In this document: piece by piece, positions 1-11,300 of the stretch | Numbering within the stretch: the stretch's first letter is position 1 | Layout of the letters: every line of letters begins with the position of its first letter | Assembly: GCA_013398015.1 (NCBI GenBank) | Contig: VZRR01007610.1 | Coordinates: forward strand, 172,308-236,307 | DNA: 64,000 bases | Direction of reading: 5' to 3' | From: Oreocharis arfaki | Taxonomy: Eukaryota; Chordata; Aves; Passeriformes; Paramythiidae | Notes under the pieces: model-generated | The model's input: the letters and a program-made list of their open reading frames with translations, nothing else | Told to the model about the DNA's origin: nothing | The model's database searches: none | Made by a program: the position numbers and the translations under genes

Positions 1-1086
1 ACCTGAATTTTTGTTTGGCTGACATGGTGTAAAAACAAGACTGACAGGTTTTGGTCAAAACTTTCAAACTGGCCGTTTGCTGAAAGAGCAAATGTATTTG
101 TAACATTAAATTTTAATGGCATCTACACTGTGCCATGTTCCTGTCATTTATGGAATTCCTGGGCATAGCTTTTAAACTGGAGTAATAGTTAGTGAAGCAA
201 ATGACAATACACACAATACTTTTAATGAGAGCATTTTAGGGCAGGCATATTTTCATATTTTCTCGTTTAGTGATTTTTTTCATTACCTTTTGTATGGATT
301 TAGAGTATTTTTGGATGTGGAAAGGCAAGTTATGACAGCATTGGTATCACATTCAAAGATAAAAGTGTTGAATAAATACTCTTTTTTGAAGAAACTTTTG
401 AAACAGCAGCTAGAATACAGGAATTGGATGCTGTCATTTAGGATGACCCTAAAAATGCTTTATAACCAGCTCCTTTATCTGCATAAACTTGCTCTCTCTG
501 GCAACACACATTCAGGCTGAGGTTCCACAGAATGCAATGGGGAGTTTGGCTGAACTATCCAGCCCCATTGTACCAGATGGTACCGTATGGAGGTAACACT
601 GATCCTGTGACGCTGTTGATTTGTAATTAGGTTTCTAGTAATCAATATAGTTTGCAGGCCTTGCATGAACTCTGCAGATTGCCCATTCATGTAAATGATT
701 ACCTGAAAGGGGATTAATCCTGGCAGAAGTTCAACCAAAAAGAATTTTCCAGACTGGAAATCTTCTCTATCAATCTAGTGTATTGTAATAGAGACTGAAA
801 GTTAAGTTTGCATTTGCGTTGCTCCATTTGAAAATGAGTAACTCGATATCTGGGTGTTAAAAGTATCTGCATTGTGTGTATAAATATATCTTTGCTGCAA
901 TAGATCTGTAAGTCCTGTTTTTTATGGAATTGAAAATGCATATTCAATATGACTTAGTTGGAAAAATCTACTTATTGTCACTGGTATTTAACAGTAGGTA
1001 ATGTAAATTCTGGCTTTGAAAAAGATTGTTTCAGAATTCTACAGATCGTGTTTAGCTCCTCATACTTTAATATATTCTAAATATGT

Positions 1087-1156
1087 AATATGTATCTATA
1101 TAATTATTATATATATAAAATAAATTATTATATATAAAAAATAAATTATTATNTAT
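1087..1156. repeat. AT-rich simple repeat with an ambiguous base
   Basis: The stretch alternates TA dinucleotides with repeated TAAATTATTATAT blocks. Base 1153 is an N, so the exact length or sequence of this low-complexity tract is unresolved. It abuts the 3' end of a CR1 fragment, where short variable tails are usual. Confidence 0.75.
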
Positions 1157-1290
1157 CAAAGGGACTTTAAAACTCCTCCAGTTCCAACCCCCTGCTGTGG
1201 GCAGGGACGCCTTCTACTATCCCAGGTTGCTCCAAGCCCTGTCCAGCCTGGCCTTGTCCTGCCAAGTGTGCAGCTCCTTCAGGTCTGGCA
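1157..1290 (-). mobile_element. CR1 LINE 3' fragment (antisense)
   Basis: Read on the minus strand the sequence shows the familiar avian CR1 3' region: a stretch about a cluster/cooperative of small values (AGGGCTTGGAGCAACCTGGG-like), then a lead-in to GGTTGGAACTGGAGGAG and a final TTTAAAGTCCC-like tail. The element is 5'-truncated and diverged, as most avian CR1 copies are, and has no coding potential. The outer boundary towards 1290 is approximate. Confidence 0.7.
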
Positions 1291-1630
1291 GATATTCCTT
1301 GGGGAATGGACCTCCCAGCCATTGTGTGTGCAAACTCTTCTGAAGGATTTTGTCTGTCTCTAAAGCCCATCCCTGCTGCTCTGTTGGTTGCCTGGGTATA
1401 AAGAAAGTCAGCATTAAATTAGTGGGTGACACAGATGCTTGGTGTCAATGCCAGGTGAGGGATTCCCAGCTGTGTGGGCAAGACTGAAATCTCCTGCCTC
1501 AGTTCTGAGGGGTCAGAGTCAGAAGATGAGTGGAAGGGATAGAGCAGGAGAGAGAGGATGAAGAGAGCTGTGGAGATCATGGTTTGAAGCATGTGGCAGG
1601 GAAAGACAAGGGCAGCAAGCCTGGTGCTGG

Positions 1631-1650
1631 ACCAGACCAGACCAGACCAG
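1631..1650. repeat. Short (ACCAG)4 tandem repeat
   Basis: Four perfect 5-bp ACCAG units occur in a row. It is a minor simple repeat with no sign of function. Confidence 0.85.
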
Positions 1651-3834
1651 CTCCTGGCACGTGTGTTCTGAGTCAGCACAGCCCAAGAGTGCATCACCTG
1701 AAACTGGCAAAGTCAACCACAGGGCAATAAACATTTTTCCAGCCCAACCAATTTCTTGCCCCACGTAGCTGCCCCTATTTCACCAGGGCAGCCAGCAACA
1801 AGCTAGGCCAAGCAAGAGAATCCCTCAAAGGCAAAGCAGTGGAAAGGAATGGACACGGAAGCAAACAAGGATCACTGTGTTAAGTGCTGCAGATTATCAA
1901 AACTCCCTAACAGATAAATAACCCAAATAATTACATTCTATATAAATATTGAGCCAAGTGCCTCCCTGATATAACTGTGATTGTATGACAGCAAGGATGG
2001 GCTTAGTCCAGTGTGTTTAGACTCTGTATTATTTTAACCAGATGCTTGGGGGTTTGTTTTCCTTTAGTGGATAATAAGGGCCATCCAAAACAGAGTTGCT
2101 GATTTGCTTGGGTTTCATTGAAAGAGACACTACTAAAGGGAGAGGAAATCCCCAAAATGATACTCAGTGATTAAGCACATAGAATATAGGATTTCAGTGT
2201 TTGCAAATCCTTTTTCTCAAATGAACTTGTGGCACTAATCCTCTAATGGCATTATTTCTTTGGAATATATGCCGGATTAAGGAGTCACAATGAGGCAAAG
2301 TACAAAAATCCACGATAATCTCTCCTTGATGGGTGCTGTGTGGGATGCAACTTAAACTATTTTGTTCCAAAATTGGTTCTGTTCCTAACCTTGCCCCAGG
2401 TCTAGACAGAAGGAAGAGTAGATATAAACAAGTGTGACACTGAGCACTCGGCAGATGGTCACAGGCCGTTTAACTGGATAAAAAGGGGAAGGTGTCTATT
2501 ATTTTTAAACTCCAAAAGCTAAGCCTGCCCTGTGCTGTCCATGAAGTGCTACAGGAAGCAGACATGGGGCTCTGCCAGGCAGGAGCAGGACACCTCTTCA
2601 GAAGCGTGGCAGGGAGGAGATGGACAGAGCAGCGAACGGGGCACGGCTGGGCCTGGCTGGTGTGATCTATCACATGTTCACAGCACAGCCTGGGCCTCTT
2701 GCAGAATGCTGCTCATGTTTTCAGCCCAGTGCAGCCACCTCCTCACTCTCGTTATCCTGCTTTTTTAGAGGGATAACCCTGTTGTCATCTCTTCCCTCAT
2801 AGCTAATGTGAAAAAACGTAAAGATTTGCTTTTTAGGAAGAGGAGACCAGGTCACTGCTTTCCCTTCTCACCAGATTACAGGGATGCTGTCATGGTGCTG
2901 TGGGGTGTTGTCATTGTCATTCAACAGCCTCAAGTGGTGAAAGAACTGCTGAATTGGCAGCATATCACCTGAAATACTGATGTCAGAACATGTGAGTTAG
3001 CCCAGCCTAACCACTGTAATTGGTGCTTAACATGCTTAAGGATTTCTCCAGTTTCACAGGACAGAGATTATCAAATATTCCCATTCCATGTTCTCATTGA
3101 ACTGCAGTGGGCATTGAGAAGTCTTGGGCCAGGAGAGCCTGGGACATGTTCACAAACACGGGTTGCTTGGTCTCTGCTTCATTCCTGCTCACTCTGTTGT
3201 TAAGCACAAGTGTCAAATTAAGTTCTTCACCAACAGAAATGCTGGGATTTTCCATCGTCCGCATAGCTGAGTTGCCTGGACACATGAAGTGACTTAGCAC
3301 AAATTCCTGATGTGCATACAGGTCTGTAGTGAGGTGCCAATTACAGAAACTGGGACAGGGCAACCACTCCTAGTGTCAGAAAACCCTAAAGCCAGCTTAG
3401 AGATCCTTTCTGTGTGGGAATAGAAGTTTGCCCTCCTTTCCTACACAGAAAGATGGTTGATCACAGTGGTTTTGTGCATTTCTAGCTGCTGTAAATATTT
3501 CCCAGTGTGGTACTTCTCATGGGCAACAGGATTTTCCTGATGTTCACTTTAAGTCTTTTTTTCTCCTCGTCTTACCCAGTTGACTCCTTGTAGCACCCTG
3601 CGCCTCATTCCACTCTGAATCATTTGTCTGTTTTCACACTGAGTCAAGCCTGTCCTCAGGCTGGTGTCTGCTCACCTGCTTTGCAAAGGAATTGTTGGTT
3701 TTGTTTACCAACTTTATCATTCCCCACCAAAATCACTCCAGTTCGCACGTGTCTTTAGTGTATACATATCCGTGGATGGTCTCTTGTATCCAAGGAATTA
3801 TAAAATATATTGCACCAGGTGCAGACAAAGGTGA

Positions 3835-3960
3835 GCAGGAAATGATTAGGGAAATGGAGAGTTTGCCACGTGAGGGGAGACGAGAAGGGTCTGGCTGGTT
3901 TAGCCTACAAAAGGGAAGACCTCAAAGACTGAAAAAAATTATCAAGGCTGAAGAGATTCA
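3835..3960 (+). mobile_element. Degraded CR1-like fragment
   Basis: The segment resembles the CR1 stretch that reads roughly as a group of GGGTCTGG, GGTTTAGCCT, AAGGGAAGACC and an AT-rich follow-on. This block sits upstream of the CR1 3' end in avian copies. It is heavily diverged, so boundaries and family are uncertain; a RepeatMasker run with an avian library would settle it. Confidence 0.4.
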
Positions 3961-5153
3961 GCATAAATGGCCGTGAGTATCGTTAAGACAGAAACTGTGA
4001 TGTTCACCATTGAGGAGGTCAGACTTTAGGGCAGACAGAAAAAAAGGTGTACTGGAATTTGAGGTATATGTAAGGTGTGTGCAATGATTGCATTGTAATG
4101 TTGTATCATGGTGTTGCCCAGAAGACGATTGTGACCTCTCCTCTCGTGTCTCCTGTGGCTCTAAAATGATAAGGAATGTCCTACTCCTCGGTATCCCGTC
4201 TTCTTATTGAGCTGTGCAACATCCTGCTGACAGCAGGGCTCTGCTCAGCCTCCAGCACTATTGCTGACCAGTATGGACAAAAGGGGTGGCAAAACAAAGA
4301 GCTTTTCTTCAGGTAGTCTTGTAATCTGATCTCTAGGGTGACTCAGCCTCTTCTAACAGCAGCTGTCTCAGGGACATGCAGTGGTTTGCGAGCAGAATCA
4401 AGGGCTGTGCTGCCACTTCCTGATTTCTGCCTTGAGAGTGATCTGAGCTGGGACATGACCGGAGCATTTAAGTGGACTTCTCAGCTCCAGGAACGGCAGA
4501 CTTCGGGATCGAGTACAGGGGAATAGAGGCATCAGGAAAGAGCCCACGAATTACTTGTGCAGAGCTGCTGCTGTCATACAGATGAAGACAGAAACTTGTG
4601 AGAGAAAACTAGGCAGATATTTCCAATTAAGGAAAGGAGTGAGGTTTTGTTTGCATGTCATGGCTCACCTATCCCACAAGCCCTGAAAGTGCTGTAAAAA
4701 CTGAAAAGCGTGAAAGGGATCCTCAGGTGTATCCATGGAAAAGACAGGTATGTTCTTTGTTTAAAATAATACCTCTCTACAGCAGGAAATCACAGCCAGG
4801 GAAAGCAGGATTGCTCTACAGCTCAGTAACTGCATGTACATCGAGGTACTTTGGTTTGTATCATTTTTGTATTTCTAAGAAATACAGCTGTGACAACATA
4901 TTAATGCCAGATTTTTAATAGTGCCTCAGCTTTTTGTCACTGTAAGTGCTCTGCTCTTGAACACTTGTATCATGGCTATGATAAATGGTTGGATGGAGGC
5001 AATGGTGGCAAATTCTCAGTGCATCTGAAAAAAGGTAAGCAAGAGTAAACACTACTCAATCTAATTCTGTCTTCTGATCCCCTGAAAGATGACCAGAACT
5101 GCCAGGATAGGCATGAAGAGGACAACTCAAAGAGTTCCCCATTTGACTTTGTT

Positions 5154-5343
5154 ATGAAACAGTTCCAAGGAAAGAGGTATGCTCCTGAAAAAAAGAAAGA
5201 GCAGCCTTCAGCCATCAAACAATTCTTCAAGGGCTTTGACTTCGGGAAATCTGAAGGGAAGGACAGAAGGGAAATTGAAGAAACAGAAATAAATAATGCT
5301 GGAGCTGATGATCAGAGTGAAAAGCAAGATTTCTCTGTAGAAG
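5154..5343 (+). CDS. LRRC31: LRRC31 coding exon 1
   Basis: Coding part begins at ATG 5154 and ends at the donor AAG|GTAATG, leaving one base of a split codon. The exon itself probably starts upstream: acceptor-like AG sites end at 5088 and 5105. The frame stays open upstream of 5154, so an N-terminal extension is not excluded. Confidence 0.75.
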
Positions 5344-8300
5344 GTAATGCTGGTACAATAATGAAATACATGTATGTGTAAATATTTAAATTTCATAGAA
5401 AATCAGCTGTTTTCTTGCTAGCCAAAATCCTTTATTTGCTGCCTACAGTTTATCTTCTAGCCAGGATTTACTTCTGATTGGAACATTATCAAGGATAATT
5501 TGATTTGATAGGTGGCAAGCAAGGAGTTAGATACATGCTGCTGAGGAAGGATAAAGCTTTTGGGTGAATTCTCTCTTGGTCTGCATGTGAGAGTCAGTGT
5601 TGAAGTCAGCTCATTAGTTGCAGATCTTATTTGATTTCAGAGCCAAGGTTTGAGTGATAGCTTGGCTTGTTGTGTTTAAGGTAGGTCTCTGTCCTGCTGT
5701 CCTGCTAAAGCAGTCTGAAGACAACAGGAGCAGATATTTCCTAGCACTTGACACTGGGCAGGAGGAGGGGAAGGGGATGGGAATCCATCATGTATGTTAC
5801 TTTGCACACACAAGAATTCTCTTTACATCCACTCCAGAGAAAATTGAACTATTTTTCAAAAGGAGCTGGAAGGCGAGGCTGAGAACCCCATCCTTTGTCC
5901 TAATGGGCTTGGGTCAGTTTGGGGAAACAATAAGAGGGCAGCTATTGAGAGTGGGATTTTTGTAATTGCTATTTTCTGTAATTTTTGCTTTGCAAAGCCC
6001 AGAAAAGCAGGAACTGCCTTACCCAGATGTTGTACGAAAATGCAGCAAGAGCTTTGTACTGAATTATGTATAGTGATCTTATCAGTCAGGTTGTTGTCCA
6101 CACTGATGAAAAATAGAGCCTGGTTTATTGACAGATTTGATTCATTTCCTAAAGTCTTCACCTGGCAGCCTCAGGCAGGATTTACAGTGGTGTTTAGTAG
6201 CAGAAGTAACCAGGGCCCTGTTTCTTTGTTGCTCAGATGGATTTTCACATCTCACTTCTGAAGTGGAGTCACCATCTGGTGAGCAGAGATTTAACCAGTT
6301 CATGGAGAAACTAGGGAAGAAACCCAACAGCAAGAGCCTGGATCTGAATAATTGTGCACTAAGTGCAGCAGATGTAACAGAGCTGGGTAAATGCCTATTT
6401 TATTCAACTAATCACTTCATATATCGTTTTAATTTTATTTGTCTGTTCAATTATTCCCTCTCCTCTTATCCCTTCCCTTTCTTTTATACAGGCCATATTG
6501 ACATTTCATCTAATGGTCCCAGGTCCCTGAGAAATACTAGTTTATAAATTATATAAATTATGTAATAGATGTAAATATAAAAATCATCCAGGTCTGTGAA
6601 GCAGACGAATGTCTTTACACTCAAGATACAGATAAGAAAAGTGAGGTACAAATTGTCATGGCTTTATAATTCTGTATTGGTTGTAGAAAGCATCTCAATA
6701 TTAAGATGTATTGATATCCAGAGTGTACAGAAACATGCAAACAGAAAAGATTTGTCTTTTCTTGCCTTGCAGCTTCTTTACTGCCGTTTCTCCCAGAGCT
6801 GGAAGAGATCAGTCTGTCCTGGAATGGTTGTGTTGGAGGGACTTTGAAAGCTCTCACTGTCCATCTTCATCATGTGAACCTGTTAAAAGTCCTCCGACTT
6901 AACAACTGCAGGCTGACAGCTGAGGATGTCATCTCCTTAGGTACAGGATTTCATTTACATTTACTTCCAGACAGCTTGGGGCTAATGTAATCCATCTCAT
7001 CTCTTCCTACATCCTACTCCTGCTGCTTCCACATTGGGCAAAGTAAACTCCTGCTGTGAAACAGTAGAAACTTGGGTGACCTTACACCTTCAGGTAGCTC
7101 TGCCGAGTTCATTCCTCAGGATGTGAAGCTTTCACACTCAGAAGGAAACAGAATTCAGTCCTATTTGCAGGAAAGAATGTTTTCAATTTGGATTCATATG
7201 TTTTTGGCTAGAAGCAGAGTCAGTGATGATAGGGTCAGCTTAGGTCTTGGAGCTGCAGGACAGGTGAGTGCTCATCATGAGAACCCCAACGGTCTTTTAG
7301 GAGGAGACTTAAAACCAGAACTGCTGCTTCAGAGCTTTATGACTTGGTGTTTTTCAAGTCTGGGAGAAGCTTATTCCTCTGCTTACTTCTTTGCTTGGAG
7401 TGCCTGCACCCTGCTTTCTGCAAAGCGTGAGATGTAAAGGTTTTAAAGGAGGTGTTACACACTCAGATTCTGACATGGACTCATCTCTGGGCCCGGAGTT
7501 TACTCTGGGGTAGATCTGTGGTTTGTATTTAAAAGAAGGGCAAACACAATGACATTAGGAATTATAAAAGTTACTGCTTATTTTGTAAGTTCTAAAATGG
7601 GTCTGTGTTATAAAGCTGGGGTTTGTTTATGTCATTCATATCCAAGCGTTTTCCAGGAAAGGTTCAGAAATAAAATGACATGTATGGTGGTAGATCGAAA
7701 GTGAGTCATGCTGTCCCTTGAGGAGGGACTAAGCATCTCTACAAAAGCTGGTGAAAATTACTGCTCTGTTTCTGATGAGTGTAAAATCTATGTTTAATTT
7801 TCTAACATTTTTTCCAATTTATTTCATTCTTTTTCAAACAATTTTCTCATACTTTTGGGTTTTTTTCCTTATGAGTTTTATCGGTTGATTTTCCAATTGA
7901 TTTATTGTACCAGGTTCTTCAGTGCTGTTTCCTTCCCAGTTTGGTTTAACTTCTGCTGGGACAGAGGCAAAGCTGATCACAGGACTTGAATTTCCAGCAA
8001 AATGTGATGCCCTTGGCACGTGGAATAGCAACAGTCAGTTTGCATTGATTTTGCCTGCGCTTTCGAAAACAACTTGTGTATTTAGGCCAAACCTGACTGT
8101 GTGACCTTGTCCACATCTCTCTGCAGTAATGTGGCTTCTTGTAGACTCAGCACATCCTGCTTAGAAGTCAATGTCTGAAATATAACCATAATATCAACCT
8201 ATTCTATGTGATTGCTCAGAACTTGACTGTGAGAGGTGATAGGAAACCATTCCTGGAGTTATATTCCTTTATTTATCTTCTGGGAGGAAAATGTGTCTGG

Positions 8301-11300
8301 AATTCTACAGTGCTCATGTCAAACAGAAACAGGCTGTGCTGCGCGTCTCAGCTGTAGAGCATTGCTCAGTATTCAATACTGAGGCAATAATTTAAAATAA
8401 ATTTAAGAAAAAAAAAAGACATTTCCTTTCCTTTCAAACTTGGATATTCACTTACAGAAATAATTATTTTTCTATTATAAATCTTTTGTGAAAAAATAAT
8501 TATGAAAACCACCCAGACATGAAAGGATGTTACTATTAAAATACAATTCTCAATTATTGGACTTTGAAATTGCATTTGCATATGGTCTGATTAATTGATC
8601 TTCCTTGGGAATGAATTTATGGAAATATGCCCTGCCTCCCTCCTCTACAAAGGCAGTTAGAAAGCTGGATTTTACAGTGGGATGTTAGTATTTCAAATAA
8701 ACCCTAACACAGTTCAGATTGGTAGGTGTGTCCAGCCTGGAAAAGGCTGATTTTTCTGAATGTAGTAAAAGTCAGTTCTGTCTGCTTTGAAATCATGGGA
8801 AAGTTAATTTGAGTCAAAACAATGTTCATCTTGGTTTCCTATGAAGTGAGTCAGAAATTCCTGTCAGAAATGAAACTTTCATGTTTCAGAAATAGTTGTG
8901 AGAGGACTTCTTTCATTCCCTCCAAAATGACCTGTGGACACAGCACAGAGGATGTTGGAAATTTGCCAAATAAAACAGAGCAGACCTCTAGAAGACAGTA
9001 AATTCAGACTTGTCACTCGTATTGATTTCCCTCTAGACTGGACTTTCTGGTCCCAGCACAGGCCAAATAGCCTGATGAGGGTTTGGGAACCCAAATAAAT
9101 TTCAGGTTTCTGTGCACTGTGACAATGGCTTGTGATCTATATCTCCTTAGACAAGGTGAGATTTTATACAACACTTCTGCAGAAGCAATAATTCATTTAT
9201 TTAACAATTTTCCTGGCAAGACATGCAATATAAAGTAATTTGAGTATTAAGCAGCTAACCTTCCTCTTTAATATATTCCAAACCTGTTTTTTTGCTTGCA
9301 CTGAAATTGATACATAGAATGAATCATCCTAGACTTCCATTACAGGAGAGGCATTTGAAACTGTTTCTCAGCTTGAAGAACTGGATTTATCATGGAACAG
9401 TAACATAGGTGGAAAACTATCACTGCTGACCAAAAAACTCCAGGAAGGATGCAAATTAAAACGTCTGAAAATTACAGACTGTAACCTGACAGCAAAGGAT
9501 GGAGAATCCCTCGGTATGTGTGTCCGCTGGGCTGGGCTGAGACTGGCTTCACGAAAATGGAACTTGTTTGAGTTAGGTGATGGTTGTATTGAGCTCAGTA
9601 TTAGTGAAAAGTTAATTGATTTCAAGCTCTGCATTATAACAGTATTTATGATGTGGAGATTTAATGCACTTTCTTCCAAAGAAGAAAATTGTTCTCTCTG
9701 ATCATATGAGAGAGGGTTGAGAAGATCTAAACCACAGTCTGGCTGCCTCAGTGGTCCAGGATTTCTGGATCCTTTGAGACCTTGAGCAAAAAATATGTGC
9801 CAGAATTTCCTCCACTGATTGCTCAAAATTAAGCAGCTGAATATGTAGTTGGCCGTGGGATTGGAAAGAAGGTCTGAGGATTGGGAATTTAGGCTGAGTT
9901 GGCAACCACTGGCCACCCTTCCCTTCTGTCCTCTCACCATAGCAGCTTAATCCTGTGTGGTCTTTTTATCTCGTTGTGTATTTTAAAAGGTGTTTGCTCA
10001 GTAAAGAGAAGCCCCATGGCTCTCATCTCCAGTGTAGGAGGAGCCCCATATGTAACACACATTCCCATATAATTTCATTAGAAAATTGTCTTTCTCTTTG
10101 TATTTCTGCTTTTTATTCCCTTGTATTTTTCTAACAGTCCTTGTATTTTTTCACTTTTATTTTTATAAATGTTTTTCACAGATTTTCTTGATACCTATCC
10201 AATTTTTATTTTACTGTGTTTTTTAGGTAGAATAGGAACTCAGCGAGTCTAAATCACACTTCTAGGCAAACTCAGGCCACCTCTTCCTGTTTATCATGGT
10301 GCTGTATTTTTCTAGAGTTCATCTGTACATATTCCAGACAATTACCAATTCTAGTTTTCTTTTTTTTCTTTTTTTTTTCCAGCTGAAATTCTGGATGTGA
10401 TCCCAAACCTCGAAGTATTAGATCTTTCTATCAACAAAAACATTGGCTGCAGCATGAAGGTTATTGCTCAGGATCTAAAAAATGTGCCAGGCTTGAGAGA
10501 GTTAAACCTGCACATGTGTGGATTAAAGCAAGACAGCCTCCAGGGCTTAGGTTAGACTTTATGTTCAGAAGACTTTCATTCTGAATAAATTGTACATCTG
10601 AAAACCATTTAAGAAAGGCAATGAGGTGGGATTTTGCTGATGGTTTGGCAGCATTAATGGGCAATCATTATTTGCTGTTTGAGGATTGATAAAAGACTAC
10701 AGGGCCTTTCAGCAGGAGTCGAATTTATCTGCCCTGAGCTCAAGCTTGTGAAAGTCAGGGGGGAAAGTCACCCTCCACACCATTTATCTGAGACACATCT
10801 CGGGGCTGTGGCTCCCTGGATGTGTTTCCTCTTTCCCCAGACAGGACACAGACCAGGACACAGACAGGCCTGCTAACTTTTAACAAGCTAATCCTACTTT
10901 TCAAAGGAAATCCAAATTCACCATTATCTCTTAAAGAGTGTCCAGTGAAGCCACGTGAAATGGGCTCATTATCTATGTCTCTACCTAGTGGATGTAGCAA
11001 AACAACTGGCATTAATTAGCACATCCAGCAGTAATTTCTGCAAAAGGCTGGGGATTGACTGGATCTGGGGGATGAGCTGGCCTCACCTTCACCTGCTCTC
11101 CCAGAGAAGAATGGAGCTGCATGGACAGGGAGGCTTTGCTGTATTACTGTGTGTCTGCTGTGATTATACACCGAAGCTTAGCCCAGGAGCTTTGCCTGCA
11201 ATACCTTGGGCAAACTTTGACGTTGAAGTAAATCGATGCCAAAGCCCTGACCTGGGCTGTTGTGGCAGCCAGTGCCCAGCTTGTTCCCTTTTCCATTTCA

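Larger units (their letters stand above)
1..5088. other. Region upstream of LRRC31, no gene recognised
   Basis: No open frame here is flanked by convincing splice signals and resembles a known protein. The content is AT-rich sequence, degraded CR1 pieces and short simple repeats, listed separately. In human the next gene beyond LRRC31 is SAMD7, transcribed away from it; no SAM-domain exon was seen. A short frame at 4655-4747 ends in a good donor and is discussed as a possible alternative first exon of LRRC31. Confidence 0.5.

Noticed and set aside
9368..9940. 190-codon minus-strand frame
   Set aside because: It overlaps LRRC31 exon 4 in antisense and continues into the intron; no known domain or splice context.
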